Assembly: GCA_946902875.1 (NCBI GenBank) | Contig: OX336349.1 | Location: 15,523,891 to 15,587,890, forward strand | DNA length: 64,000 nt | Reading direction: 5' to 3' | Origin: Nematopogon swammerdamellus | Taxonomy: Eukaryota; Arthropoda; Insecta; Lepidoptera; Adelidae | Shown: one piece after another, positions 43,758 to 56,300 of the stretch | Position numbering within the stretch: position 1 is the first letter of the stretch | Layout: each line of letters starts with the position of its first letter | Made by a program: the position numbers and the translations under genes | The notes under the pieces: generated by a model | Told to the model about the DNA's origin: nothing | Databases searched by the model: none | What the model saw: the letters and a program-made list of their open reading frames with translations, nothing else

Positions 43758-44830
43758 CGTCCGTAAACCGACTTTACAGACAACAAATTTTTTTATTTCA
43801 TCCATTTTTGAAGGCGGTTTTTATATTTTTTGAAATAGTTTTTTATTTCACTTTTTTTTTAGTAATTTTTTGCTATTAAAGTACTCGGCGGAATCCGGAA
43901 TTCCGCCTCGCTTTCCAATCTGATCTTGACCAAATTAAAATGGGACCACCTCAAGGTTATCCCCTTTCAAACAAAAAAAGAATTTTCAAAATCGGCCCAC
44001 AATTGACGGAGTAATCGCGTAACAAACATCCAAAAAAAGAAAACATACCGTCGAATTGAGAATCTCCTAGGTCTAATGTAAATTGCTCGTGATAACAAAT
44101 GCAACGAGCCCAAACACGATGGGTTTATCATATTGTGTAGTTTAGGATTCCCTATGGCCACCTTCCGTCTCCATCATCAGACCAGCTCGATGGTACTTGT
44201 ACCATAATATATTAAGCGCATCTGGCAGGTCGGAAAAGATTTCAAATTTAGAATATTCATTAAACAAGGGTCCGAATATGTATCACAATATCGATCCATG
44301 TATTTCAATACAATGACAGAAAATTTCAAAATATTAGGTATTTAATACTTTTTAGTTCTAGTTTTTTTTTAAGTCGGTTTTATATTTATTAAAACAGTTT
44401 TTATTTCATTATTTTTAGTAATATTACATAAAAAAGAATAATCGAAATCGGTTGAAGTGGTACAGAATTATTCGCCATGTGTCAAACTGCAAATTGCTGA
44501 AAAATTCCACATCACAAAAGTTTTGCTTAGGGTTATTATCACACACCATAGTAATTATCAAACTGAAAATTGCTGAAAAAGACCACATCACAAGTTTTGC
44601 TGAAGGTAACCACACACCATAGTATTTTGTTGATTTTTCAAAAACCGCTAACTCAATTTCGATAAAATTTAAATGGGACTACCTCCGAAGTACAACCTAC
44701 CAATCAAAAAAAGAATTTTCAAAATCAGCCCACAACTGGCGGAGTAATCGCGTAACAAACATACAAAAAAAAATATACACTCGAATTGAGAACCTCCTCC
44801 TTTTGGGAAGTCGGTTAAAAAGAAACACGG
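43758..44830 (-). repeat. RTE-type tail repeats, second stack
   Basis: Blocks as at 41860 in the same order, ending GGAAGTCGGTTAAAAAGAAA at about 44823. Confidence 0.6.
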
Positions 44831-45179
44831 GTGTAGGCAGACTGGTGAGGTGAAACATTTCGTGTGACATTTATATTTTATATTATTTAATAAAAACACA
44901 TATTTTTATGATATTTCGACAAATTTGTCGTCTTCAGATAAAACTGTTTATATATTTAATTTAATAAGTCAAATAATGAATGATAGATGGCGTTGTTATC
45001 TGGTAATTAAATTTATTAGTTCTTTTATCCTTTCATTTCATCTTTCTTATTCTTTTCCTAAATTATATTCTTTAACCTTCCTGATTTCAACAGTCTGAAA
45101 CTAAGATTGTATGCGAGCTGTTAGGTGTAGGTTTTTTCTGTTAGGTTCTTTTTTTTATTAGTTATATTATTACATTTTT
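44831..45179. other. No gene seen
   Basis: AT-rich unassigned sequence. Confidence 0.4.
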
Positions 45180-45537
45180 GTCAGCCTCAGTAACTCAGTA
45201 GGTCGGTCGACTGTTGATAAGCAACCCTGAGCGCAGTCAGTACTTGGATGGGTGACCGCTCGACCGTTGGAGGCTGACCGTGGTTCGGATTCCACGTTAA
45301 ACTGTAGGTCCCTTCGCTTCTTACCTTACTAGGTGGTAGGGTTTATCCCGCCCGCGTTGGTACTACCGCACTGAATGAAACGTCACTCGAAACGGCTATG
45401 TAAATAGTTCGTGTTTTCCGTCCAGTAGCTGAAATGAAGGAAATCACTGACATGGCACCTAGCTAACCCGGTGTTATGGGCTGACCTCACGGATGTTGTA
45501 GGTGACGTAGTCAAACGTGTCAGTTTCCATAAAAAAA
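45180..45537 (+). repeat. S1 SINE
   Basis: Head TCAGCCTCAGTAACTCAGTA (box-A-like diverged), ACTTGGATGGGTGACCGCTC, GTGGTTCGGATTCCACG; body and tail GTGTCAGTTTCCAT plus A-run. Directly abuts a LINE fragment. Confidence 0.75.
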
Positions 45538-45538
45538 T

Positions 45539-45680
45539 GTGGCGCCTAGCCACCCATAAGGTGTAACGACGCCTATGGACATTCGGTCGTATGCGGGATG
45601 GCGAATGCCATGCCGACCTGATATGGTGCTTATTCACGCCCCTCTTGAAGGATGCGAGACTGTCCTTGGGGGGAAATATA
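45539..45680 (-). repeat. Jockey-like LINE 3-prime fragment
   Basis: CCACCCATAAGGTGTAACGA through CTTGGGGGGAAATATA, same family as 4488. Cut at TATA by the next element. Confidence 0.65.
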
Positions 45681-47484
45681 CACGGTGAACAAAAAACCTG
45701 TCGAACACCCGAAGGCAGGAAGTACAGTTTCAGATACTGAATTGGATAGGCTAGTTTTTTTTTTTAATTCGGACAAAATTTTTCAAAAAAAAAATTTAAT
45801 TAGTATCACGACCTTTTACTTCTAATGCAAAATTCTTTACTCTAGTCGGCGCGGCGGTGGCGGCGGCGCGCCGCCTCGCCGCCAGTGTCAGGAATCCTGA
45901 CACTGGCGGCGAGGCGGCGCGCCGCGGCACGAATACGACCTTGTTAGGGATTGACTACGGCGATCAATAAACAATCGACACTGTTATCGATACTCATATT
46001 TATTTGTTTATTGTATTTTATTCATGTCATATTTCAGACCTGAATACTTATATACCTACAGTACTTATATAAACATGTATACTTTATGTTAACGATTAAG
46101 TAAATATAATACATATTTATATAAGGTCTTTCAAAATTAGTTCATAGTACGCTAAGGGGGGGTTCTGTATCATATAGGGAGTAAAACCTATATAAAAATT
46201 GTTGGACCTTGGGCTTTTTAAGTAAAAATTTTTTTTATGTAGGTATTTAAATAAAAAAATAGGTGGTTGATTTTTATAACCTAATCGATTCAGTTACATA
46301 ACAGTAACAAAAAAGTCTTCATGACCATTATGATGTAACACGTGTAAGTTGGTAAAAAAAATTAAATTCTGTCTATTCCATACTAATAAAACTAAAATTG
46401 TGGTTTTTCACAATTTCTGAAAGAAAGAGATATACGTGTTGGAAGACTTTTTTGTTCCTAGCACGAAACCGAAACGATTAAGAAAATTTTTTTTTTACAT
46501 TTAACATTAAAAAAAAAATTTTTGTGAAAAAAAAAATTCTTTGTTCTTCAAAAGTGATCTATTTCCGATACAGAACCCCCCCTTAGCTTACTATGAACTA
46601 ATTTTGTAAGACCTATTTTTTTGGACCTTGGCCTTTTTTTTATGTAAAATATTTTTTTATGTGTTTAAATAAAAAAATTGGTGGTTGATTTTTATAGCCT
46701 AATCAATTTAGTTTCATAACAGTAACAAAAAAGTCTTCAATATCATTATGATGTAACACGTGTAAGTTGGTAAAAAAAATCAAGTTCTTTCTATTTCATA
46801 CTAATAAAACTAATATTGTGGTTTGAACAGATTTGTATTGTACCTACAAAGTAAATACAACATTTGTTTATTATATCTTATTTTCTATAGAAATACTCTT
46901 ACTTTTAATAATCGACATTATTTCATATTATTCTAAAATAACGATCGATTTTCGATATTTGTGGATACATTGTCCCATCACTAAACAACCTTGAATCATT
47001 CGTGCCCCGCGGATTCCGATGTATATGACATATCTATCATACATAACATAAATTATCTTGAGGCAGCATTCAATGATGTGAAGGCAGACAGCGTGTTCTT
47101 ATGTCTTTAGTGAGATTCTTTGTAAAATAATTTGCCGATTTTAATATTTTTTTGGTCTTCTGTACTAAAAATGAAGTCGGTAAGTGCTTTGAGGTGTGTT
47201 ATTGTGCAACAAACTATTATTTTGTATACTATTAGGTTTTAGAATATTACCTAGGTAGGTACCTAGAAAACTGATATCACGTGCTTAAGACATATGGTAG
47301 TAGGGTTTAACTTCACCTCACTGTTGACATAATTTAGTTATTTCAAGACATCTTGATACTTAGGAATAATTGAAAAAGGGCATATTTTCATTTAAATTTC
47401 GAAAAAAAAACTAGCCTATCCGATTCAGTATCTGAAACTGTACTTCCTGCCTTCGGGTGTTCGACACGTTTTTTGTTCACCGTG
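45681..47484. mobile_element. DNA element, 1.8 kb, about 88-bp inverted ends, with nested repeats
   Basis: Left CACGGTGAACAAAAAACCTG and right (complement) CACGGTGAACAAAAAACGTG, matching through CAGTTTCAGATACTGAAT; TATA on both sides. Inside: a 31-bp-arm GC palindrome (45863-45925), an inverted pair AGGTCTT ... AAGACCT (46133-46170 and 46571-46614), and a direct repeat of about 200 bp (46201-46410 and 46621-46825). No transposase. Confidence 0.8.
45863..45925. repeat. Perfect GC-rich palindrome, 31-bp arms, 1-nt centre
   Basis: GCGGCGCGCCGCCTCGCCGC leads the left arm; GTGTCAGGA/TCCTGACAC meets at the centre. Set in strongly AT-rich DNA. Confidence 0.9.
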
Positions 47485-48574
47485 TATATACCTTTATATA
47501 ATTTTTTTTGTTTTTCTGCTGCTTATGTGCAGAAATACGAACTAACCTTTGGGATGAGGAAAACGCGCTGACAATGTAATACCTTACCACCTAGTAAGGT
47601 AAGAAGGGAAAGGACAGGCAGTTTAACGTGGAATCCTCAAATTTCTTCAAGAAAAAAAAAAGAAAAAAATTATGTGGTCGACCTATACGCACCTCCGTCT
47701 TCGGATTCGGAGTCACAATCAGTTACTTACTTAAAATACTTACTTTCTTCGAGAAGAATATCGCTTTCGCTTGCACATCATTGTCACCCATGAGGTACAT
47801 AGATTTGTAAAAATGTATGTCCAGGTGTCGAGCGGGAACATGGTAGAAGTGCTCCTACCCGATGATATATTTTCCCTTGCATTTTGGCATATATTTTGCT
47901 TGGAATACTTTCTCGGCTCCAAATAATGTCATTTGAAACGCCTGAATGCATTTTCGAACGTTTAGTAAAACGTGATTCGAATCGGCTGATTTACAACAGT
48001 GTTTCAGGGTGTAAATAAACGACCAATATCCAGGTGTAAATAAAGGAAATTATTTTTAGGGTTCCGTAGCAAACGTGGCAGAGACCCTTATAAAATCTCT
48101 TAGGTACGGAGCGGTACGCGGTAGCAGTGCCCAGTCGCTATGGTATGCACTCACCACCATCAGGTATACGCGGAAGTAGCGCCCACTCGCTATGGTATGC
48201 ACTCACCACCACCAGGTAAACGCGGAAGAAGGGGAACGTTACGGAACTATCTGTGTGTAGGCACAACGATTTTAACCACCTAATTATTTACATTACATAC
48301 GATGATATATACGTTACGTAACACTATTATTTGGCATATACCTTTCCCAGCTGCTCCATGAGGTCTCCATGTAAAAACATAAATCCATCGGGAAATTGCC
48401 TAAGGTGATTAACAGTACCTAAACGACGTATCAAACAGGGTAGACAGCCTAGCAATAGTCCGCAAATATCTGCCAATAATATTCCTTCGCAGATTCCAGA
48501 TAGAGGTGTGTTTCACTTTGTCGAATGTGTCATTGGTCCCTCGGTAGTCATCCAAGTTAGCTTATCCTTCCTTT
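47485..48574. other. No gene; small direct duplication
   Basis: An S1 scrap at about 47580-47635, and a 55-bp duplication at 48125-48235 (AGTCGCTATGGTATGCACTC / ACTCGCTATGGTATGCACTC). Otherwise unassigned. Confidence 0.45.
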
Positions 48575-48793
48575 CTTACCTATAAAAAATCCAACGTCTG
48601 CTTTCTGTCTGTCTGAGTGTCTGTCTGTCCGCTTATAACTCGAGAACCACTAAACCGATTTTAATAAAACAAAATTCTACGGATAGCTTGATTCTTCTCA
48701 TCAACTATAGGCTACTTACTATCACGCTAAATGGCTTATGAGGTTAGCAGTGAAGTGAAATATGAGAGCGGGCGGAGCCGCGGGCACAGCTAG
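48575..48793 (+). repeat. CTAGT-ended interspersed element, second subfamily
   Basis: CTATAAAAAATCCAACGTCT, (CTGT)n, CTCGAGAACCACTAAACCG, and end GGCGGAGCCGCGGGCACAGCTAG. Confidence 0.6.
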
Positions 48794-48870
48794 TATAAAA
48801 CAAAAGGCATTATGTCCGCCCTTGCGAGTTGCGACACATTAGGTAAGTGGCATAAGGTGTAATCATCAAT

Positions 48871-51414
48871 TCAATACTAATAATAAATCTGTAAGGGATG
48901 GTCATGGAGTAAGTTGCTTTGATTTTTGAGATATTTGGTTTGTAGACTCTGTGTATGATACTAAAACTAAATTTACGATTTTTAGAAATCATTTCTGTAT
49001 GTATGTATGTTCCACCATAACTCTTAAACCGATCATCTGAATTCGATGAAACTTCGTACAAGTACATTTACCTACACGGGACACAGGATAGGCTAAATAA
49101 AATTCACTTCCGGTTACGCTAAGATGTGGCTCCCATACAAACCGATATGTTCCGTAGGCGCCGTAGTACTATAGGTATTTACCGAGCCGCCGCCGGCCGG
49201 CAGCTGGCGGCGTGGCGGCGGCGGCGGCGGCGGCGCCGGCGGCGCGGCGCGCGGGCGCGGAGGAGGCACGGCGAGCGAACTGAATAGCCGCAATATGATA
49301 GAATGGATCTCTGTTCTTCTTTCAAGCAAAAACTACTGAACAGATTTTGATGAGCCTTTACAGTACATCAATATAACATATAGGCTATAATTTATTAAGA
49401 CATTGTGTAAATTGGCCCAAATAGGTATATCGATAAATGTCAAGTAAGTCGGAAAAAATCCTGCCATCTGAGAGCTATCTCGGCGTGCGCTGCATAAACC
49501 GTTAGAGTTAAACGAAGATAATGTATGGTGAGGTTTCTCTTAAATAGTTCTAAAAAAAAGTCCGCGACAGCATATATCTACCTTTTATGTGGAAGCCACT
49601 ATAGCCAAAATAGTGAACAATAAATACATTTAAATTGGTTACTGTATTTACAATGCACATTTTATAGTAGGTATTGAATTAATCCTTAACATAATACATA
49701 TTTTTATCGCTTCTGGTAGATAAACTTTGGCTTTTAAACTAAGTAATTTGGACAAATAGTTTAAAAGTTACGACGATGAGAATGTCTTGATATGGCGTCC
49801 TACGGTGCGGCGCACAGTACGGGCGAGGCGAGGCGAATATGTATGTATGAATTTCCTCCATAACATCTAAACCAATCATCTAAATTTGATTAAAATTAGT
49901 ACATGCACATTTAGCTATACGAGACACAGGATAGGCTAAAAAAATTCAGTTCCGGTTACGCTAATAGGTGGAATATTTTACTTAGTTAGGTATCTAAAGT
50001 ATTTGATTTATTTTAACTGAAGTTTCTTATTTTAATATCGATAGCTTTTCGCTCGCGTAATATTTGTATTTCAACAGAAGAAAGAAAGTAACTTTGGCCA
50101 GGGCCGGAGGGTGAACTGGATTCAGATAAACAATAAACATTCTCGAAGAAAGTAAGTAACATAATAAAGGCGAGGCCGAAGGCCGAGCTGCGTTCAGGAA
50201 GAGTATAAACCTTTTCGAAGAAAGTAAGTAACAAAGGGCGAGGCCGAAGGCCGAGCTGCATTCAGGAAGTCTATAAACCTTCTCAAAGAAATTAAGTAAT
50301 TGAGGGCGAGGCCGAAGGCCGAGCTGCGTTCAGGAAGACTATAAACCTCCTTGATGAAAGTAAGTAACTGAGGGCGAGGCCGAAGGCCGAGCTGCTTTCA
50401 GGAAGACGATAACCTTTTCGAAGAAAGTAAGTAACAGAGGGCGAGGCCGAAGGCCGAGCTGCGTTCAGGAAGACCATAAACCTTCTCCAAGAGAAGCACT
50501 GACGTGGCACCAAGTTCATCCGGTGTTATGGGCTGACATCACGGATGTTGTAGGTAATGTAGCCAACTGTGTCAGTTTCCAGAAAAAAATAATTAAAAAA
50601 AAGTAAGTAACTAAGGGCGTGGCCGAAGGCTGAGCTGTATCCTGGAAGACGCTGACAGTAAGTAACTATGGGCGATAGTTACATACTTTCTTCAAGACGG
50701 TTTATAGTCTTCCCTAACGCAGCTCGGCCTTCGGCTTAGCCCTTAGTTGCTTACCTACTTTCTTCGAGAAGGTTTATGGTCTTCCTGAACGCAGCTCGGC
50801 CTTCGGCCTCGCCCTCTGTTACTTGCTTTCTTCGAAAAGGTTATCGTCTTCCTGAACGCAGCTCGGCCTTCGGCCTCGCCCTCAGTAACTTACTTTCATC
50901 AAGAAGAGAAGGTTTAGTCTTCCTGAACGCAGCTCGGCCTTCGGCCTCGCCCTTAGTTACTTACTTTCTTCGAGAAGGTTTATGGTCTTCCTGAACGCAG
51001 CTCGGCCTTCGGCCTCGCCCTATGTTACTTACTTTCTTCGAAAAGGTTATCGTCTTCCTGCCCGCAGCTCGGCCTTCGGCCTCGCCCTCAGTTACTTAAT
51101 TTCATCAAGAAGGTTTATAGTCTTCCTGAACGCAGCTCGGCCTTCGGCCTTGCCCTCAATTACTTAATTTCGTCGAGAAGTTTTATAGTCTTACTGAAAG
51201 CAGCTCGGCCTTCGACCTCGCCCTCAGTTACTTACTTTCTTCGAGAAGGTTTATTGTCTTCCAGAATGCAGCTCAGCCTGAAGCCTCGCCGTTAGTTACT
51301 TACTTTAGTTGAGAAGGTTTATTGTTTACCTAAACGCAGATCGGCCTTAGTTACTTACTTTCTTCCTTTGAAATACGAATTTCACGCGAGCGAAGCCGCG
51401 GGTAAAAGCTAGTA
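48871..51414 (+). mobile_element. Palindromic tandem-array element, copy 2 (2544 bp)
   Basis: Same start and end as 35190-37493 and almost identical sequence, including the internal SINE scrap. Differences: a longer GGC run near 49210-49235 and about 200 bp (three units) more in the inverted array near 50820-51020. Flanks outside the shared part are unrelated, so it is an insertion rather than a large segmental copy. Confidence 0.85.
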
Positions 51415-52180
51415 TTATTATAATTAAATATGAATCAGAATATGAACAAATTTTTCATTTCTCTTGTAAACAATTTATCGGCTCTACCGCTTAAAATTTT
51501 TCGTTACAAAAAGATATGAAGGCCTCATTTAAAAAAAAGCTTTCTTTTATCATAGGCAGAGTACCTTCCTAACATGATTCTTGGTTCATTTAAACCCTGC
51601 ATATCTATCTGTCACACTCTTAACATCGTCATTGCATTGATATCTAAATGTTAATTGGGAAATTTGCTTTGAGTCAATTATCTACTTGTTGAATGGAATT
51701 TTCACGTTCTTCCTCTCCATATTCAATGTTCTATAATCCAACATGAGACACTGCAATAAGATCGGATAATTAAAGAATATCAATGGTGTTTTTTTTCGTT
51801 AAAATTGTTTTAATTAAAACGACCTTACAAACCATAATCTCTAATCTAATCTAATTTCACAAATCTGAATGGTTTTTATCCTATTTTTTTATCTGTAGAT
51901 GTAAAAAGTAAGTTCGACAACTACAGGAAAAAAAGAAACAACAATAAACTTCGCTGGGATTGAGTTAATAAAGACTTTATTTGTTTATCAATTCAGGTTC
52001 ACAGTGCATCGATGCGAGATAAACAACGAATGATGTTATTACATTTCTTATTATCGTGAACTGGTGACGCACAATTCAACCTCGAATCACACAGAAAAAT
52101 GCAAAGTTTAAACTATACACACATTAACAGACAATAAACACTACTGCTGTGAGCGGGAGGAGGATCTACTCCGCCGACCA
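51415..52180. other. No gene recognised
   Basis: AT-rich sequence downstream of Ly6 copy B; nothing supports a coding exon. Confidence 0.4.
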
Positions 52181-52318
52181 CGATTCTCAACTCACTCGGT
52201 GCAAATACAAAAATTACAAAAAGTTGCACAACATACCGACATTTTAGTTTGAATTATAAGCGCGCAGAGTTAGACCCGGCTGCTTTATTTATAGGCACTT
52301 AAATCTAATAAATTGTTT

Positions 52319-52720
52319 ATAGGGTTCCGTATCCATACAGCCTATTACTAATCCTACGGCGTCTGTCTGTCTGTCCGCCCGTTCGAGGTCTCAATATTTT
52401 TAGTCGTAATTGGTAGCCGGTTGAAATTTTCACAGAATAAATGTGTTATGTATGGCGGATATGTCAACAAATAACAAAAAAGCAAAAAGTAAAAAATTAA
52501 GGGGTCCCCATACAATTATCATAATATGTGGAAAAGCGCCCTCTACCGAATAATCACTTAACTAGCATTTTAACTACAAAAGTATGAACGGTCACCGAAA
52601 GATGGCGTAAGGGATACGGAGGAGTCAATATATCAATACAAACTAAGCTGTGCCGAACGCGAGACACGTGCGAGTGCGACCGCGTGCTTGCTGCACATAT
52701 GGCTACGGAACCCTCTGCAT
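52319..52720 (+). repeat. Interspersed repeat, 'CGGAAGCCTATTACTAAGCC' family
   Basis: TAGGGTTCCGTATCCATACA start, GTCTGTCTGTCCGCC, AATTTTCACAGAATAAATG, and end near GGCTACGGAACCCTCTGC. It splits the block homologous to the copy A flank. Confidence 0.6.
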
Positions 52721-52958
52721 GTAAACAACGTTCTCATATAACAGGGTTTTCTTTCTTTCTTCCATGATTCATTTAATGTCCAACTGCTCAGTATATTTCC
52801 ACTAGTGTCACTGCGATCAGGACATTAACCACTGAAGTAAAGAACCCCCTTGACCTGGATGAAAGTATATCTCTACTTTCTGTCCGGCGATGGGACAACG
52901 CGAAATTCTTCGCAACGAGCATTACGCGAGCTGACCACTTTAAAAGATGATTATTTTA

Positions 52959-52969
52959 TTTTATTTACC
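52959..52969 (-). terminator. Candidate poly(A) signals, Ly6 copy B
   Basis: Overlapping AATAAA motifs on the minus strand about 155 nt past the stop, at the position homologous to copy A. Confidence 0.55.
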
Positions 52970-53122
52970 GAAGCGATACTATTGCCTTGCTATAAGAAAA
53001 ACAGGTCGTTCTAAACGATTATTTCCATCCATGGATCAATTGGAATTACATACTGATAAAAAAATATTTTCAGCTATAATAAGGCATAAAAGACAATCTT
53101 TCATCCAAGCTTGAGAAGGTGT

Positions 53123-53361
53123 CTAGTAGCGAGTGAGGTAAGCCAGTACAGCGGCGCCGGCCGCCAGGGAGAGGGAAGCGGCTGTGCCGGCAGCTCCGTT
53201 GCATTTTTCCCCGTTGCACACGCTGCAGTGCTTGAGAGTGCTCTTGGTAACCTGCGCTAGGGGGCCTTGGATTTTCTTCTCGAGTTCCGAGCAGGTCTGG
53301 TTCATGTTGTCGGAAGGACCTTCCACACACGTACGCAGGACCGTCTCGCCTACCGCAGAGT
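53123..53361 (-). CDS. Ly6 copy B exon 4 with GPI-signal tail and stop
   Basis: Acceptor TTCGTTTCAG lies above 53361. 78 residues after the junction Asp: SAVGETVLRTCVEG, KTCSVC-type cysteines (KHCSVCNGEKCNG) and a GPI tail identical in sequence to that of copy A apart from TRY for TCY at the end. Confidence 0.88.
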
Positions 53362-56300
53362 CTGAAACGAATTTATTATATTCCAATGAAGTTCTGATAG
53401 TGAAAGTAAAAATTGAAGAAAAACGTGAAATGAAACACTTAGGTGTGATAAACAGTAATGGGGCTTAAGTTGCGGTATACATCAGTTTTTCTCACGTACT
53501 AGAGTAAATGGAGATTTATTATAACTCAAATGAAAATAGGTGCTCGACTTTTTAACCCAATTAGATTACAACAAACAAACAACCTTAATAATCTTTTAGA
53601 ATTCACATTTATACTGTAAATAATAATGTTCTTGTGAGCGGTAGGTGGCACGGGTTAATTATTTGTAAGTAACTATAATATTTATTAGGTACTATACCTA
53701 ACAGAACATTGTAACTTGCGAAGTTTGTGAGTTCTTCTTCGCATTGAAATAGAACTGGCGAAATTTTCTACGTATCCAAAAGTAGGTTACCTCCGTGCAA
53801 ATATACAATACACAATCAAAGAGGGGACTTATTCGTCTCATCTTCATTAATAAAATGAGATATACACTGTATCGAACACTTCAAAGGTATTTACTATCAT
53901 ATTTTGTCTTTCTTACGTTTTGTAGACGTCCAGAAATACCAGCCTTGCGGCTACAAAATCCAGACGTCTATCCCTGCACTCTTGCGAGTACAGTGATAAT
54001 GTATGCCAGATCGAGGCCCCATAGCTGTACCGTTTTTCCGAAATAATCCCATGGGAAACATAGGCTGAAGCCTTTCCCCAGCAGATCCGAGCCACCACCC
54101 GTCCACCCGAGGGAACCCCCGACACTATCGAACACTTCAGTTGGGTTTTGAAACTCGAGAAAAAAATTAAGCCTCACCGAGGATCATTTTGACGCAGTAT
54201 CTGGGGGCATTGGCTGTCTGAGGAGCTGGCAAAAATTGCTGCAGGTAGCTACGGTAGAAGGAATTAACTTCGTTCGAGTCGCAGTTCTGTAAACAAAATA
54301 ATAATTTATTTTAAGTTCAGTCGACTTTCGGAGACACGTTTGCTTTGTTGGTAGCGCCACATGACGTGGGACCGTTGCATGCTGCATCTACTTGTAGGTG
54401 GCTAACGATGTCCACGGACATATTTTATTGCTTTGCTCAAGCGCAGCCAATTTCACCCCGAGGTGGTTGGTGCCAGTCTGGCTTGAAGGCGGACTATATT
54501 CTGCGAGTGTTGACAGTGACTCATAGAAAATAATGAGCGTTTACATATAGGCGAATTCTCTGAACCGGTGCGAACAGGGTGAACTTTTATTGTCAGAGTT
54601 AATCCTTTTGCAAATTAAATTAGGTAATAATGTCTGTCAAGAAATAATTAATTTCCACAGTATTCAATTGGGATTGAATACTATTGAAAACCAGCTAATA
54701 GTAATATGTATCATACTGGTAATTTGTTTTATGAATTACGGTAAAAAATACGGAAGAAGAAAATACACATCCGTTCGTCCGTGTCGAGTGACTTCTGTTC
54801 TGTCTAACTAAATGAAGACTGAGCTATGTAAATACGTACGCATATTCACCCCCTCGGGTGTTGGAATGGGACTTGGGAGGCGCGGTAACCTGTGATTAGT
54901 CACTCTCAACACTGGCCGAAATATAGAGTATAGTGTGGCAGGGTTTGAAGATCCGTGGATTGTAGGAATTGGGAATTACATTTGGTGACGATAGGGGATT
55001 GCGAATGCCATGCCTGTCTGACAGGAGCGTTTTCATTTACTAGGCTTACTTGGGAGGAAATACATCATCTAAAAGCCTCATGGTATCTTTCATTTATAAT
55101 TTTTGTCCACAGATGTGGCCATAGCCATACAGATTGACTCTTGACGAAGCAAACAAATAGAAAAAAAGGTTATTTTATTTGTTTTAGTATATAACTGAAA
55201 TAAAAGCTTTTTTTTTAATATTGTTTATGTATTATTTCCTTTTTAACCCCCGACGCAAAAAACGGAGGGGTGTTATAAGTTTGACGTGTGTGTGTGTGTG
55301 TGTGTGTGTGTCTGTCTGTGGCATCGTAGCTCCCAAACGGATGGACCGATTTGGATGCGGTTTTTTTTTATTAGGAAGCTTGTTTAATCGGGATGGTTCT
55401 TAGCTATGTTTGTAATCAAGTAATCAAGTAATTAAGTAATAAAAAAAATTATTATCTTAAAAAGTGGACCGATTTTCATGCGGTTTCTTTTAAAAAGCTT
55501 GAAATAAAAGTTAAATTACAAATTTAAAAAACCCCCGACCCTTAAAAAGCAAAAAATAATTTCCGTTTACTTACTTAAAGGAGTCGGGGGACCGCTAAGT
55601 AAATAAAATATAAAACTCAGAGCTGCGCGGGAATTTACTTAGCGGTCTCCCGACTCCTTTAAGTAAGTAAACGGAAATTATTTTTTGCTTTTTAAGGGTC
55701 GGGGGTTTTTTAAATTTGTAATTTAACTTTTGTGCTATTTACTCGTGGTAATTTAGTTTTTTTTTTTAGTATTATTATATACTGTATTGTCACCAGCACG
55801 AAAAGGGTGCGCAAACTTTCAGCTCAATCATTTGGTGGAAGTGGATTAAAATTCAGTTGAAAGATTTGACTCACACATAATACAGGTGAACCTAAATAAA
55901 AGATGTAATAATAATAATAAATATATGGTACCGATGTGTCTTACTATTAGTACAATCCACCGCCAGTTCTCGAGAACGGTCATGTCACACTCTACTGGGA
56001 CCGGTCCATTATCTATCACAGACAGGACTATTCTCGCGAACAGAACTGATATTGTGATAGTGGACCGGGAGGGAGGCAAGGCGCGCAACGCTCGTCGATA
56101 TCGCCGTGCCGCATGATGGTAACCTCGTCAGTAAGGAAGCAGGGAAGATGTTAAAGTATCTGGATCTGCAGCACGAGATTACCAAAATGTGGCCCGTCCG
56201 CGTCGACTCGACGATCGTTGTGCCCATAGTCGTTTCGGCGCATGGGCTGATAGCGAAGAGCCTCGACGATCACCTTGAGACGCTCTCGCTGAGTAGTTGG

